64,000 nucleotides of DNA from Paenibacillus humicus NBRC 102415 (lineage in GTDB: Bacteria; Bacillota; Bacilli; Paenibacillales; Paenibacillaceae): positions 1 through 64,000 of the forward strand of contig NZ_BIMD01000026.1 in NCBI RefSeq assembly GCF_004000905.1. Reading direction: 5' to 3'. The position numbers were made by a program, and so were the translations under genes. Shown piece after piece: positions 54,661 through 63,518 of this stretch (within the stretch, counting starts at the first letter, position 1; every line of letters starts with the position of its first letter). Below the pieces are notes generated by a model, which had not been told where the DNA came from, searched no databases, and saw nothing but the letters and a program-made list of their open reading frames with translations.

Positions 54661-57600
54661 TTGAAGAGCATAATCCGATTTTCGATCAACAACAAATTCG
54701 CGCTGTGGCTGATGACGCTGATCGTGGTGTTCGGCGGGGTCTACGCCGGGACCAACATGAAGATGGAGACGCTGCCCGACATTACGGTGCCGATCGTCAG
54801 CGTTACGACGGTCTATCCGGGCGCCTCGCCGGAGGAAGTGCTTGAATCCGTTACGAAACCGGTCGAGCAGGCGACCCGCAATCTCGATGGAGTGAAGGAG
54901 GTCAGCTCCACTTCCTACGAGAACGCTTCTTCCATCGTCATCGAGTACGGTTTCGGCAAAGACATGGAGAAGGCGCAGCAGGAAGTGCGCGAGGCTCTGG
55001 GCAGCCTGAAGCTCAAGGACGGCGTCCAGGATCCTTCCGTATCGAGGCTGAGCCTCAATGCATTCCCTGTGACATCCCTCAGCATCTCGAGCAGCAAAGA
55101 AAATCTGGCCGCGCTGACCAAAACGGTCGAGGACGATATCGTTCCGGAGCTCAAAGGCTTGGAAGGCGTCGCCTCCGTCCAAATCTCCGGCCAGCATGTC
55201 GAAGACGCGGAGCTCAGCTATAAAACGGAGGAGCTGGCCAAGTACGGCCTGACGCCGGAATCGGTCCAGAATGCAATCAAAGCGGCTGCCGTGAACGTTC
55301 CGCTCGGCATCTTCACCTTCGGCAGCTCGGAGAAGTCGATCGTCGTCGACGGCCAGATCATGACGGCGGACGATCTCTTGAACATCGAAATTCCGTTGAT
55401 TCCTTCGGCAGCCGGTGCAGGAGCCGGTGCAGGAGCCGGTGCAGGTGCAGGAGCTGGCGCCGCAGCCGGCGGCGCGGGCCAAGCCGTACCGGACCTAGGC
55501 GCCGGAGCTTCCCAAGGCGGAGCGGCTGCGGCGGGCGGCATCACGCTGCCGACCGTCAAGCTGAGCCAGGTGGCCGACGTCGCCGTTACGGGCAAGGCCG
55601 ACTCCATTTCCCGGACGAACGGCAAGGACAGCATCGGGGTGTCCATCGTCAAAGCGGCCGATGCCAATACGGTCGACGTCACGGATGCCGTCAAATCCAA
55701 GATGGATGAGCTGACGGCCAAATACGACGGAATCACGTCCACGGTAACGCTCGACCAGGGCAAGCCGATCAAGGACTCGGTGGAGACGATGCTCACGAAA
55801 GCCATTCTCGGTGCGGCATTCGCGATCCTCATCATTCTGCTCTTCCTGCGCGACATCCGTTCGACGATCATCTCGGTCGTCTCGATCCCGCTGTCGCTGC
55901 TGATCGCCGTGCTCGTGCTGCAGGAGTTCGACATCACGCTGAACATCATGACTCTCGGCGCCATGACCGTGGCGATCGGGCGGGTCGTGGACGATTCCAT
56001 CGTCGTCATCGAAAACATATACCGGCGGATGGCGATGTCCAGCGAGAAGCTGACCGGCCGGGAGCTGATCATCTCAGCGACCCGGGAAATGTTCGTCCCG
56101 ATCGCAGCGTCCACGATCGTGACGATCGCCGTTTTCCTTCCGCTAGGATTCGTATCGGGCATGATCGGCGAAATTTTCCTGCCGTTCGCCCTTACGATGG
56201 TATTCTCTCTGCTCGCGTCTCTGGTCGTCGCGGTGACCGTCGTTCCGATGCTGGCCCATATGATGTTCCGCAATGGACTCAAGGGCACGAAGCATGAGGA
56301 CAAGCCGAGCCGTCTGGCCAACGGATACAAGCGTGTCCTGCGCTGGTGCCTGGACCATAAAGGACTGTCGTTCGGCGCTGCCGTATTGCTTCTCGTAGGC
56401 AGCTTGTTCCTGACGCCCCTTATCGGAGTCAGCTTCATCTCGAGCGGCGGCGACAACTCCATGATCGTTACCTACAATCCGGCTCCGGGAGAAACGGCCG
56501 AGGATGTGGAAGGGTACGCGACGGCAGCGGAGAAGGAGATCATGGGCCGCGAAGGCGTCGAGATCGTCCAATATTCCATCGGCGGCAGCAACCCGTTCAG
56601 CCCGGGCGCTTCCAAGCAAGCGCTGTTCAATATCCGCTACAACAGCGACTTCAAGCATTTTGAGGACGAAAAGAAAGCCGTCGTCGAGCTGCTGCAGAAA
56701 AACACGAGCAAAGGCGAGTGGAAGCAGCAGGACTTCGGAGGCGGCGGCCTCGGGGGCAGCAGCCTGACGGTCACGGCCTACGGACCGGACATGAAGGAGC
56801 TGGAGCCGGTCGTCACCGAGATCAGCGACAAGCTGAAGTCGGTCGCCAACCTGTCGAACGTGGACACGAGCCTATCGAAAACGTATGAGCAGTACCGCAT
56901 CGCCGCCGATACCAAGAAGCTGAGCCAGCACGGCCTGTCCGCCGGCCAGCTTGCGATGGCGCTCAGTCCGGTGCGCGAGCAGCCGGTCTTGACGACCATC
57001 GAGAAGGATGGCGAGAAGCTCGACGTGCATGTCAAAACCGAGGTCAAATCCTATGCGGACAAAGCAGCGCTTGAAAACGCCTTGATTCCGACTCCGCTGG
57101 GAGGCGCCGTCAGGCTCGGCGACGTCGCGACGATCGAGGAAGGCACCACGCCGAATACGGTCACCCGCAAAGGCGACCGCATCTACGCCAGCGTCACCGC
57201 CGATGTCACCTCATCCGACATCAGCAAAGCTTCCAAGGATGTGCAGAAGGTCATCGACGAGCTCAAGCTTCCTTCCAATGTCGACGTCGAGATGGGCGGA
57301 GTCACCGAGGACATCGGAGAATCCTTCAAGCAGCTCGGACTTGCGATCGCCGTTGCGGTCGCCGTCGTCTACCTCGTCCTCGTCATTACATTCGGCGGCG
57401 CGCTGACGCCGCTGACGATTCTGTTCTCGCTTCCGTTCACCGTCATCGGCGCCTTGGTGGGACTGCTCGTCGCCAAGGAAACGATCAGCGTCACGGCGCT
57501 GATCGGCATGCTCATGCTGATCGGCATCGTCGTCACCAATGCGATCGTGCTGATCGACCGCGTCATCCATATGGAACGCGAAGGAATGAGCGTGCGCGAC

Positions 57601-57858
57601 GCGCTGCTTGAAGCAGGCGGAACAAGGCTGCGTCCGATTCTGATGACCGCTATCGCTACGGTCGGAGCATTGCTGCCGCTGGCGTTCGGCTTCGAATCCG
57701 GCGCGCTGATCTCCAAAGGGCTCGGCGTCACCGTCATCGGCGGCCTGACAAGCTCCACGCTGCTGACGCTGATCATCGTTCCAGTCGTCTACGAGTTCCT
57801 GAACCGCAGGCGCGCCAAGCGCCAGCGCAGCGGCTCGCTGGAGACGGCGGCCGAATAA
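54661..57858 (+). CDS. RND efflux transporter (AcrB/SwrC type)
   Basis: Proton-driven exporter, 1065 aa, 12 membrane helices. Starts SIIRFSINNKFALWLM; proton-relay aspartates are in GRVVDDSIVVIEN (about 440-452). Between about residues 248 and 300 it carries an Ala/Gly-rich insert made from 12-bp DNA repeats. Gram-positive members such as SwrC export surfactin-like lipopeptides and drugs and need no outer-membrane partner. TTG start after GAGGAGTGAAGTCAGG. Ends in a strong terminator; co-transcribed with the two-component system is likely. Confidence 0.92.
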   Translation: MKSIIRFSINNKFALWLMTLIVVFGGVYAGTNMKMETLPDITVPIVSVTTVYPGASPEEVLESVTKPVEQATRNLDGVKEVSSTSYENASSIVIEYGFGKDMEKAQQEVREALGSLKLKDGVQDPSVSRLSLNAFPVTSLSISSSKENLAALTKTVEDDIVPELKGLEGVASVQISGQHVEDAELSYKTEELAKYGLTPESVQNAIKAAAVNVPLGIFTFGSSEKSIVVDGQIMTADDLLNIEIPLIPSAAGAGAGAGAGAGAGAGAAAGGAGQAVPDLGAGASQGGAAAAGGITLPTVKLSQVADVAVTGKADSISRTNGKDSIGVSIVKAADANTVDVTDAVKSKMDELTAKYDGITSTVTLDQGKPIKDSVETMLTKAILGAAFAILIILLFLRDIRSTIISVVSIPLSLLIAVLVLQEFDITLNIMTLGAMTVAIGRVVDDSIVVIENIYRRMAMSSEKLTGRELIISATREMFVPIAASTIVTIAVFLPLGFVSGMIGEIFLPFALTMVFSLLASLVVAVTVVPMLAHMMFRNGLKGTKHEDKPSRLANGYKRVLRWCLDHKGLSFGAAVLLLVGSLFLTPLIGVSFISSGGDNSMIVTYNPAPGETAEDVEGYATAAEKEIMGREGVEIVQYSIGGSNPFSPGASKQALFNIRYNSDFKHFEDEKKAVVELLQKNTSKGEWKQQDFGGGGLGGSSLTVTAYGPDMKELEPVVTEISDKLKSVANLSNVDTSLSKTYEQYRIAADTKKLSQHGLSAGQLAMALSPVREQPVLTTIEKDGEKLDVHVKTEVKSYADKAALENALIPTPLGGAVRLGDVATIEEGTTPNTVTRKGDRIYASVTADVTSSDISKASKDVQKVIDELKLPSNVDVEMGGVTEDIGESFKQLGLAIAVAVAVVYLVLVITFGGALTPLTILFSLPFTVIGALVGLLVAKETISVTALIGMLMLIGIVVTNAIVLIDRVIHMEREGMSVRDALLEAGGTRLRPILMTAIATVGALLPLAFGFESGALISKGLGVTVIGGLTSSTLLTLIIVPVVYEFLNRRRAKRQRSGSLETAAE
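55411..55458 (+). repeat. 12-bp tandem repeat encoding Ala-Gly run
   Basis: Three near-identical units GCCGGTGCAGGA and one diverged unit within the RND gene. Confidence 0.85.
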
Positions 57859-57868
57859 AGCTTCTCCC

Positions 57869-57903
57869 GAATCCTGCCTTCCATGGGCAGGATTCTTTTT
57901 TTT
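57869..57903 (+). terminator. Rho-independent terminator after the RND gene
   Basis: 10-bp perfect stem 57869-57878 / 57886-57895, then eight Ts. Confidence 0.93.
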
Positions 57904-57976
57904 GGATATCGCATGCAGGCGGCGGCGACACTAACGGAGGAGCTTTTCATCGGACGCATAAGGAGGATATACAAGC

Positions 57977-58420
57977 ATGGGAATTCCAAGGGATCGACAT
58001 AAGCAGAAGCGGACAGGCGGGCGGCTGCTCCTTGCATTCCCGATCCTGGCGCTGGCCTGGATGCCGGCGGCGGGAGAGGGGACGGCATGCGCCCGATCCC
58101 AGGGGACGTCCAGGGAGGCGCATCCCTTCGTCCAGCCGTCGTCTGCGGCCGTAATTGCCGGCGTGCTGACGCCTTCCCATTCGCCGCCTGCCTATGCCCG
58201 CTGGGGCAGGCTCGCCGTCGAGCGCACCAGGGAGAAGTACGCCGCCGGCATTGCCGACTACCGGTATGAAGGCCATTTCGAGCGGGGAGGGGAGCTGGAG
58301 GAGTACCGCTTCAAGCTCGTCCTGCAGCCTCGTCCCGGCCTGCCCGCAGCCGTCAGGGTGTCGGTAACGGTTGCCGGCGGCGTCCTCGCAGGGGTAAAAT
58401 GGGAAGAGACCGGCTTATGA
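57977..58420 (+). CDS. DUF3889 secreted protein
   Basis: 147 aa. Basic N-terminus and hydrophobic stretch (about residues 15-32) look like a signal peptide ending near the AGEGTACA segment. The mature part (from about 70) matches DUF3889: YARWGRLAVERTREKY and YRFKLVLQ, with a C-terminal beta pair. Function unknown. Ribosome site AAGGAGG ten bases before ATG 57977. It stands alone between the RND terminator and the YbjQ gene. Confidence 0.75.
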   Translation: MGIPRDRHKQKRTGGRLLLAFPILALAWMPAAGEGTACARSQGTSREAHPFVQPSSAAVIAGVLTPSHSPPAYARWGRLAVERTREKYAAGIADYRYEGHFERGGELEEYRFKLVLQPRPGLPAAVRVSVTVAGGVLAGVKWEETGL

Positions 58421-58461
58421 GCCCGCTTGCAGCACCTAATTCCGAATAAGGGGATGACGAT

Positions 58462-58773
58462 ATGCTGATCACGACGACACCGACGATTGAAGGAAGACCG
58501 ATTCAAGAATATACCGGAATCGTAAATGGAGAAGCCATCATGGGAGCGAACGTAGTCCGGGATTTTCTCGCATCCATCACCGATGTCGTGGGAGGGCGCT
58601 CCGGCGCCTACGAGGGCAAGCTGAAGCAGGCGCGAGACATCGCCATCGAGGAGATGCGCCAGCAGGCGGCGAGGCTCGGAGCCAACGCCATCGTAGGCGT
58701 CGATCTCGACTACGAAGTCGTCCGCGACGGCATGCTGATGGTCACCTGCAGCGGAACGGCCGTCAGGATCTGA
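58462..58773 (+). CDS. YbjQ family (DUF74) heavy-metal-binding domain protein
   Basis: 103 aa, the usual size; pentameric fold in the family. Typical segments: [31 protein letters not shown] and [14 protein letters not shown]. Called heavy-metal binding by structure, but the biological role is not established. Ribosome site AAGGGGATGACG. Its stop shares one base with the start of the next gene. Confidence 0.9.
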   Translation: MLITTTPTIEGRPIQEYTGIVNGEAIMGANVVRDFLASITDVVGGRSGAYEGKLKQARDIAIEEMRQQAARLGANAIVGVDLDYEVVRDGMLMVTCSGTAVRI

Positions 58774-59165
58774 TGAGCTTCCTGCACTGGCTGGCCGACG
58801 AGAAGATCAAGCTCGCCATCAAGGACGGCGAATTCGACGACCTCAAGGGGCTAGGCAAGCCTCTCGACCTGGATGACCTCTCCCACGTTCCGGAAGAGCT
58901 CCGAGCTGCCTATCGGATGTTGAAAAATGCCGGCATCGTGCCCGAAGAGGTGCAGCTGAACAAGGATATCGCGACACTCGGCAGTCTGCTTGCGATGTGC
59001 GGCAGCGACGAGGAGCGGACGAGCCTGCAGAAGGAGCTCTCCGCCAAGCGGCTGCGGCTGCAGTCGCTCACGGGGTCGAGAGGATGGGACCACCTGCAGG
59101 CCTATGCCGACTACAAGGACAAAATTCAAGCGAGACTGGAAGGGGAACAGCGGAATGAGCGCTGA
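58773..59165 (+). CDS. DUF1992 (DnaJ-like C28 conserved domain) protein
   Basis: 130 aa. Starts [24 protein letters not shown] and has GLGKPLDLDD, the DUF1992 signature shared with DNAJC28. No J domain. Function unknown. Start overlaps the YbjQ gene stop by one base, and its end overlaps the rhodanese gene by 11 bp, so the three are tightly coupled. Confidence 0.88.
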   Translation: MSFLHWLADEKIKLAIKDGEFDDLKGLGKPLDLDDLSHVPEELRAAYRMLKNAGIVPEEVQLNKDIATLGSLLAMCGSDEERTSLQKELSAKRLRLQSLTGSRGWDHLQAYADYKDKIQARLEGEQRNER

Positions 59166-59463
59166 GATCACGACGGAGGAACTGCAGCATCTGCTGGAGA
59201 CGGGGGAAACCCCGCGCCTGTTCGATGTGCGCGAGGATGACGAATGGGAAGCGGGACATATTCCGCAGGCGCGGCATGTCGCGCTCTCCCGCCTGCCGGA
59301 CAGCCTCGGCGAGCTTGACGGGGAAGGACCGCTTCTGCTGATCTGCCGCAGCGGCGGACGCAGCGGCCGGGCATGTCAATACTTGCAGGCGCTCGGCTAC
59401 GATGTCGTCAACGTGCAGGGCGGGATGCTGGCCTGGAACGGAAGCATCGTCCAAGGCGGATAG
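59155..59463 (+). CDS. Single-domain rhodanese
   Basis: Sulfurtransferase-type domain, 102 aa. Active-site loop LLICRSGGRSGRA (cysteine about residue 64) is complete; LFDVREDDEWEAGHIPQA is the rhodanese N-terminal motif. Cytosolic. ATG 59155 after AAGGGGAACAGCGG inside the DUF1992 gene. Sulfur donor and acceptor are unknown. Confidence 0.9.
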   Translation: MSAEITTEELQHLLETGETPRLFDVREDDEWEAGHIPQARHVALSRLPDSLGELDGEGPLLLICRSGGRSGRACQYLQALGYDVVNVQGGMLAWNGSIVQGG

Positions 59464-59472
59464 AAACCGATG

Positions 59473-59509
59473 AAAAAGGCCTTTCCCGGTCGCCGGGAAA
59501 GGCCTTTTT
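59473..59509. terminator. Bidirectional terminator between rhodanese and GGDEF genes
   Basis: 17-bp perfect stem 59473-59489 / 59493-59509, A-run left and T-run right, serving both convergent genes. Confidence 0.93.
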
Positions 59510-59519
59510 TTCTTTGGTA

Positions 59520-60953
59520 TCATTCCTCTTCCGCAGCGGCTGCGCGATTGCGGCCTGCGGCCTTGGATTTGTACAGGGCCCTGTCCGCACGGGAAATCAT
59601 CTCCTCGCGGCTCCAAGCTTCTCCGCGTTGGTTCGTGGAGCTACCGATGCTTGCGGTGACGCGGGGAGCGGCGAGAGACGTTTCATGAGGGATATCCGCG
59701 GCCTGGATGGCCTCCAGAATCGCATGCGCCATGCCGAGAGCTTCCGCTCGGTCGGCGAATGGAAGCAGGACGGCGAATTCCTCGCCTCCGTACCTTGCGG
59801 CGACACCTTTGCCGTCCTGGAGGCAGCCGTCGATCAGCTGGGCGACCTTCTTCAGGACAAGATCTCCCTTCTGATGGCCGTATCGGTCGTTGTACAGCTT
59901 GAAGAAATCGATATCCAGCAGCAGCAGCGAGAACGGATGCCCCTTGAGGCTGGATTCCTCGAGCATGCCTTCGAGCAGCTCGTCGAATCTGCGGCGGTTC
60001 GAGATACCCGTCAGTCCGTCCAGGTTGGTGAGCTGCGTCAGCTGCTCGTTCATGGCGCGAAGCTCTTCCCGGGATTCGACCAGGTCCTTCTGCTGCTTGA
60101 CGAGCCGGACATAGAGGCGGTTGACCTCGTAGATGATGGCGCAAATGAGGACGAAGGCGGACACGAGCGAGTTGAATCTGGACATGTACCAGCCGAACGT
60201 ATACCTGGAGCCGGCGGGCAAGGAGACGACGATGTCCATCAGAAACGCCAGGAGGGCGACGCTCAGCCAGAGGCTGAGGACGGTTTTTCCTTTTTTCATC
60301 CCTACGAGCATGACCAGAGCGACGAAGTTCAGCCCGAGCATGAGCGGCTTGATGACAGCGTTCGTGAGATGATTGAACTTGTCCTGCTCCACGAGCACCG
60401 GCAGGCTGTCATGGGCTGATGTCGTTACGACAGCGGCGGCCGCGACGAGGATGAGAATGCCGCAGGTCAGCATGAAAGCCCACAGCGCATTGCGGCTGAA
60501 TTCGACGGGCCGCTTCTCCCAGCGGTCGGCGAGCAGATAGGAGATGATGCCGGCAGGAAAGCCTGCATGCCAGCATACCCACAGCCAGGAAGAAGTCTGG
60601 GAACCGGCGGACAGCATTCCCTTTTCCGTGAAGACGCCGGGATAGGTCAGGATATAGGGAATCATGATGAGGGCCGTGAACAGGTACGTGCAGGCCAGAA
60701 TAAGAATCGAGAGGTTGCCGATGGCCCTGTACTGGCTGTAGAGCAGATGGGCGGTGAGCAGGTCTCCGAACAGGAACCAGGCGATGAAGGCGGGCAGGAA
60801 GGGCTTGACGACCGACAAGGAGAGGTCGCCGAAGGGAAGTGCTGCCGTCGAGATGAGAAGCAGCAGCAAAGTCGCCGAAATCGCAGCCGCGTATTGTCTG
60901 CGGGTGGTGGCGATCGTCAGCACTTGATTGGAATAGGGAAGCTGTTCGTTCAT
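59520..60953 (-). CDS. Membrane diguanylate cyclase (MASE4-like sensor + GGDEF)
   Basis: 477 aa from ATG 60953, which follows GAGGAGTAAGACA. About eight membrane helices (residues 20-295) of the MASE4 type, then a short coiled coil and GGDEF domain (about 318-470) with GLTGISNRRRFDE, LDIDFFKLYND and the active site RYGGEEFAVLL. No RxxD inhibitory site is seen five residues upstream. It should make cyclic di-GMP from two GTP in response to an unknown membrane signal. YajQ, a possible binder, is coded elsewhere in the window. Confidence 0.9.
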   Translation of the reverse strand: MNEQLPYSNQVLTIATTRRQYAAAISATLLLLLISTAALPFGDLSLSVVKPFLPAFIAWFLFGDLLTAHLLYSQYRAIGNLSILILACTYLFTALIMIPYILTYPGVFTEKGMLSAGSQTSSWLWVCWHAGFPAGIISYLLADRWEKRPVEFSRNALWAFMLTCGILILVAAAAVVTTSAHDSLPVLVEQDKFNHLTNAVIKPLMLGLNFVALVMLVGMKKGKTVLSLWLSVALLAFLMDIVVSLPAGSRYTFGWYMSRFNSLVSAFVLICAIIYEVNRLYVRLVKQQKDLVESREELRAMNEQLTQLTNLDGLTGISNRRRFDELLEGMLEESSLKGHPFSLLLLDIDFFKLYNDRYGHQKGDLVLKKVAQLIDGCLQDGKGVAARYGGEEFAVLLPFADRAEALGMAHAILEAIQAADIPHETSLAAPRVTASIGSSTNQRGEAWSREEMISRADRALYKSKAAGRNRAAAAEEE

Positions 60954-61159
60954 TGTCTTACTCCTCGAGGCTCGCTCATCCGGGTTGAATGGGGGCGCGT
61001 ATATGGACTTCTGCATGGAATTCGCAAGCAGAGCTAGAACCTATATCGGCAGCAGCCTCGCAAATACTGAATCGGAATGGAATGAAGGACCGGCGGCAGC
61101 CATATAGTTGATAGGGACGGTTCTATGAATCTAGCTATCGGCAAGGGAGGAGCGCCGGG

Positions 61160-63409
61160 ATGAACGAATTAACGACGGCTGCGCTGGACCTCGGCATCCA
61201 GGGCATGAGCTGCACCGCCTGCGCGGCAAGGATCGAGCGGGCGCTGGCCAAGATGGAAGGAGTGACGGAAGCTTCCGTCAGCTATGCATCCCGGATGGCC
61301 TGGATCCGGTATGAGGCCGGCAGGCAGCAGCCGGATGCCATCAAAGAAAGAGTCCGCCAGCTTGGCTTCGCAACATCCGAGCCGGGCGACCGGACAAGCC
61401 ATATGAAGGAAATGACCGAATTGCGGAACCGCTCGGTGCTGTCGCTGCTGCTGTCCATTCCGCTCTTATGGGCGATGGTATCGCATTACAGCTGGCTGAA
61501 AGGCGTTCCGGTTCCGGCGCTGGTGAGCCATGCATGGGTCCAGCTTGCTTTGGCGACCATCATCCAGCTATGGATCGGGCTTCCTTTTTACCTCAACGCC
61601 TGGAGCGCGCTCCGCGAACGGACGGCCAATATGGACGTTCTGGTCGTGATCGGGACGTCGTCGGCGTATCTGTACAGCCACTATATCGTCTTTAGCCAGG
61701 GAATCCATGGCGCTGCCAGCTCAGGCGGAGGGCATGGAGCCCTGCTGCCCGTTTACTTCGACACCGGGGCCATCGTCATTACGGCGGTGCTGTTGGGCAA
61801 ATACATGGAATCCCGCTCCAGCGCCAGGGCGCTTCGCGAAAGCGACGGATATGCCAAGCTGGCCTCGCGGGACGTTACGGTCCAAAGAGCGGATGAAATC
61901 AGCCGCATTCCGGCCGAAAGCGTCCGCGACGGGGATATCGTGCTTGTCGGTCCCGGCGAATTGATTCCGGTGGACGGCATCGTAACCGGCGGCCAATCGG
62001 AAGCGGACGAGTCGCTGCTCACGGGGGAGAGCCGCCCGGTGCCCAAGCTTCCGGGAAGCCTCGTATGGGCAGGCACGTTCAATCGCGGCGATACGCTGCG
62101 GATCCGGACGGAGAAGACCGGAGAAGGCACGATGCTCAGCCGGATCGGCGCGCTGCTCCGCCAAGCCCAGGCAGCGAAGACGGGAATTCAGAAGAAGGTG
62201 GACGCCTGGTCGGCCCGGTTCGTTCCCGTCATGCTTCTGCTTGCCGCGCTCACGTTCGCAGGCTGGCTTCTCTCCGGAAGCAGCGACAGCCTGCGCAGCG
62301 CGATGCTGAGCTCGCTGTCGGTGCTGCTCGTAGCCTGTCCTTGCGCGCTTGGACTCGCGACGCCGATCTCTCTGGTCATCGCATCCGGCAAGCTGGCCCG
62401 CCAAGGGATCGTGCTGAAGGAGGCGGGAGCGCTGGAACGGCTGGCCCAGCTGGATACCGTCCTGCTGGACAAGACCGGCACGCTTACGGAAGGGCGTCCC
62501 GGCGTGACGGCCGTCCACGCTCCCGCTTCCGGATTCGGCCCGGCTGCCGTGCTGCGCCTGGCCGCCGCGGCAGAAGGAGACTCGCGGCATCCTTATGCCC
62601 TATCCATCCGCGGGGAAGCGCGCAAGCGGGGGATCGTCATTCCGGCCGTGGAGCAGGCTCTCGAATGGCCCGGGTTCGGGGCGGCGGCGACATGTTCGGA
62701 AGGACGGGCCGCCATCGGGGGCAGGCAGCTCGCAGCGCAGGAGCGATGGAAGGGCATGGGGGAAGCCGCCTCGTTCGCCCAGGCGCGCGAGGAGTCCGGA
62801 GAGACGGTGCTGTTCGTCTCGCTGGACGGCGCATGCATCGGGGCCATCGCGCTCGGCGACCGGCTCCGTCCATCCTCGGCGCGTGCCGTCGAAGCGCTGC
62901 GGCAGGAAGGTCTGGAGCTGGTGCTCGCTACCGGAGACAGCCCGGGTCCCGCCGCCGCCGCCGCGCGCGAAGCCGGCATCCGCAAGGTGAAGTCCGGCAT
63001 GCTTCCGGAAGGCAAGCTGGAGCTGATCCGCTCGCTCCAGAAGCAGGGACGCGTCGTGGCCATGGCGGGCGACGGCTGGAACGATGCTCCGGCCCTGGCA
63101 GCCTCCGACGCCGGATTCGCCATGGGCGACGGCACGGACGCCGCTCTTGACGCCGGGCATATTACGCTGCTGAGGCCGAGTTTGACCGGCATTCGGGACG
63201 CCATCGGAGTCAGCCGGCTGACGGTGCGCAATATCCGGCAGAATCTGGCGTTCGCGTTTCTCTACAATGCCGTCATGGTCCCCGTGGCTGCGCTCGGCCT
63301 GCTGGAGCCGTGGATGGCCGGCGCCGCGATGGCGCTCAGCTCGGTGACCGTCGTCGCCAATTCGCTGCGGCTGTCTGGAGGCATCCGCCGGCTGCTGTCG
63401 AACCGCTGA
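61160..63409 (+). CDS. copA: Copper-translocating P1B-type ATPase
   Basis: 749 aa. N-terminal HMA domain with GMSCTACAARIE (cysteines 18 and 21), eight membrane helices, TGES motif in LLTGESRPVP (about 292), copper-binding CPC in ACPCALGLATP (about 391-401), DKTGT phosphorylation site (about 437), HP in SRHPYAL, and GDGWNDAPAL hinge (about 635). Exports Cu(I) from the cytosol. Only one HMA domain is present and no copZ or csoR is adjacent. Ribosome site GGGAGGAGCGCCGGG. Confidence 0.94.
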   Translation: MNELTTAALDLGIQGMSCTACAARIERALAKMEGVTEASVSYASRMAWIRYEAGRQQPDAIKERVRQLGFATSEPGDRTSHMKEMTELRNRSVLSLLLSIPLLWAMVSHYSWLKGVPVPALVSHAWVQLALATIIQLWIGLPFYLNAWSALRERTANMDVLVVIGTSSAYLYSHYIVFSQGIHGAASSGGGHGALLPVYFDTGAIVITAVLLGKYMESRSSARALRESDGYAKLASRDVTVQRADEISRIPAESVRDGDIVLVGPGELIPVDGIVTGGQSEADESLLTGESRPVPKLPGSLVWAGTFNRGDTLRIRTEKTGEGTMLSRIGALLRQAQAAKTGIQKKVDAWSARFVPVMLLLAALTFAGWLLSGSSDSLRSAMLSSLSVLLVACPCALGLATPISLVIASGKLARQGIVLKEAGALERLAQLDTVLLDKTGTLTEGRPGVTAVHAPASGFGPAAVLRLAAAAEGDSRHPYALSIRGEARKRGIVIPAVEQALEWPGFGAAATCSEGRAAIGGRQLAAQERWKGMGEAASFAQAREESGETVLFVSLDGACIGAIALGDRLRPSSARAVEALRQEGLELVLATGDSPGPAAAAAREAGIRKVKSGMLPEGKLELIRSLQKQGRVVAMAGDGWNDAPALAASDAGFAMGDGTDAALDAGHITLLRPSLTGIRDAIGVSRLTVRNIRQNLAFAFLYNAVMVPVAALGLLEPWMAGAAMALSSVTVVANSLRLSGGIRRLLSNR

Positions 63410-63429
63410 GGCGGAGGAGGCCGATTGGA

Positions 63430-63444
63430 CCCTGACTTTCAGGG
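63430..63444. promoter_or_regulatory. Inverted repeat between copA and the MOSC gene
   Basis: CCCTGA-CTT-TCAGGG lies exactly between TTGGAC (63425-63430) and TAATAT (63446-63451), which are spaced 15 bp and could be a weak promoter. It might be an operator for the MOSC gene or a hairpin; no T-run follows. Confidence 0.4.
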
Positions 63445-63518
63445 GTAATATCATTCGGTTTGGAGCAGGCACGTCCGTCCAGCGATATACAACTCCCTTT
63501 TGGGAAGGAGGAAGCGGC

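Noticed and set aside
61081-61160. CsoR or CopY operator before copA
   Set aside because: No sequence resembling either known copper operator was found in the leader.
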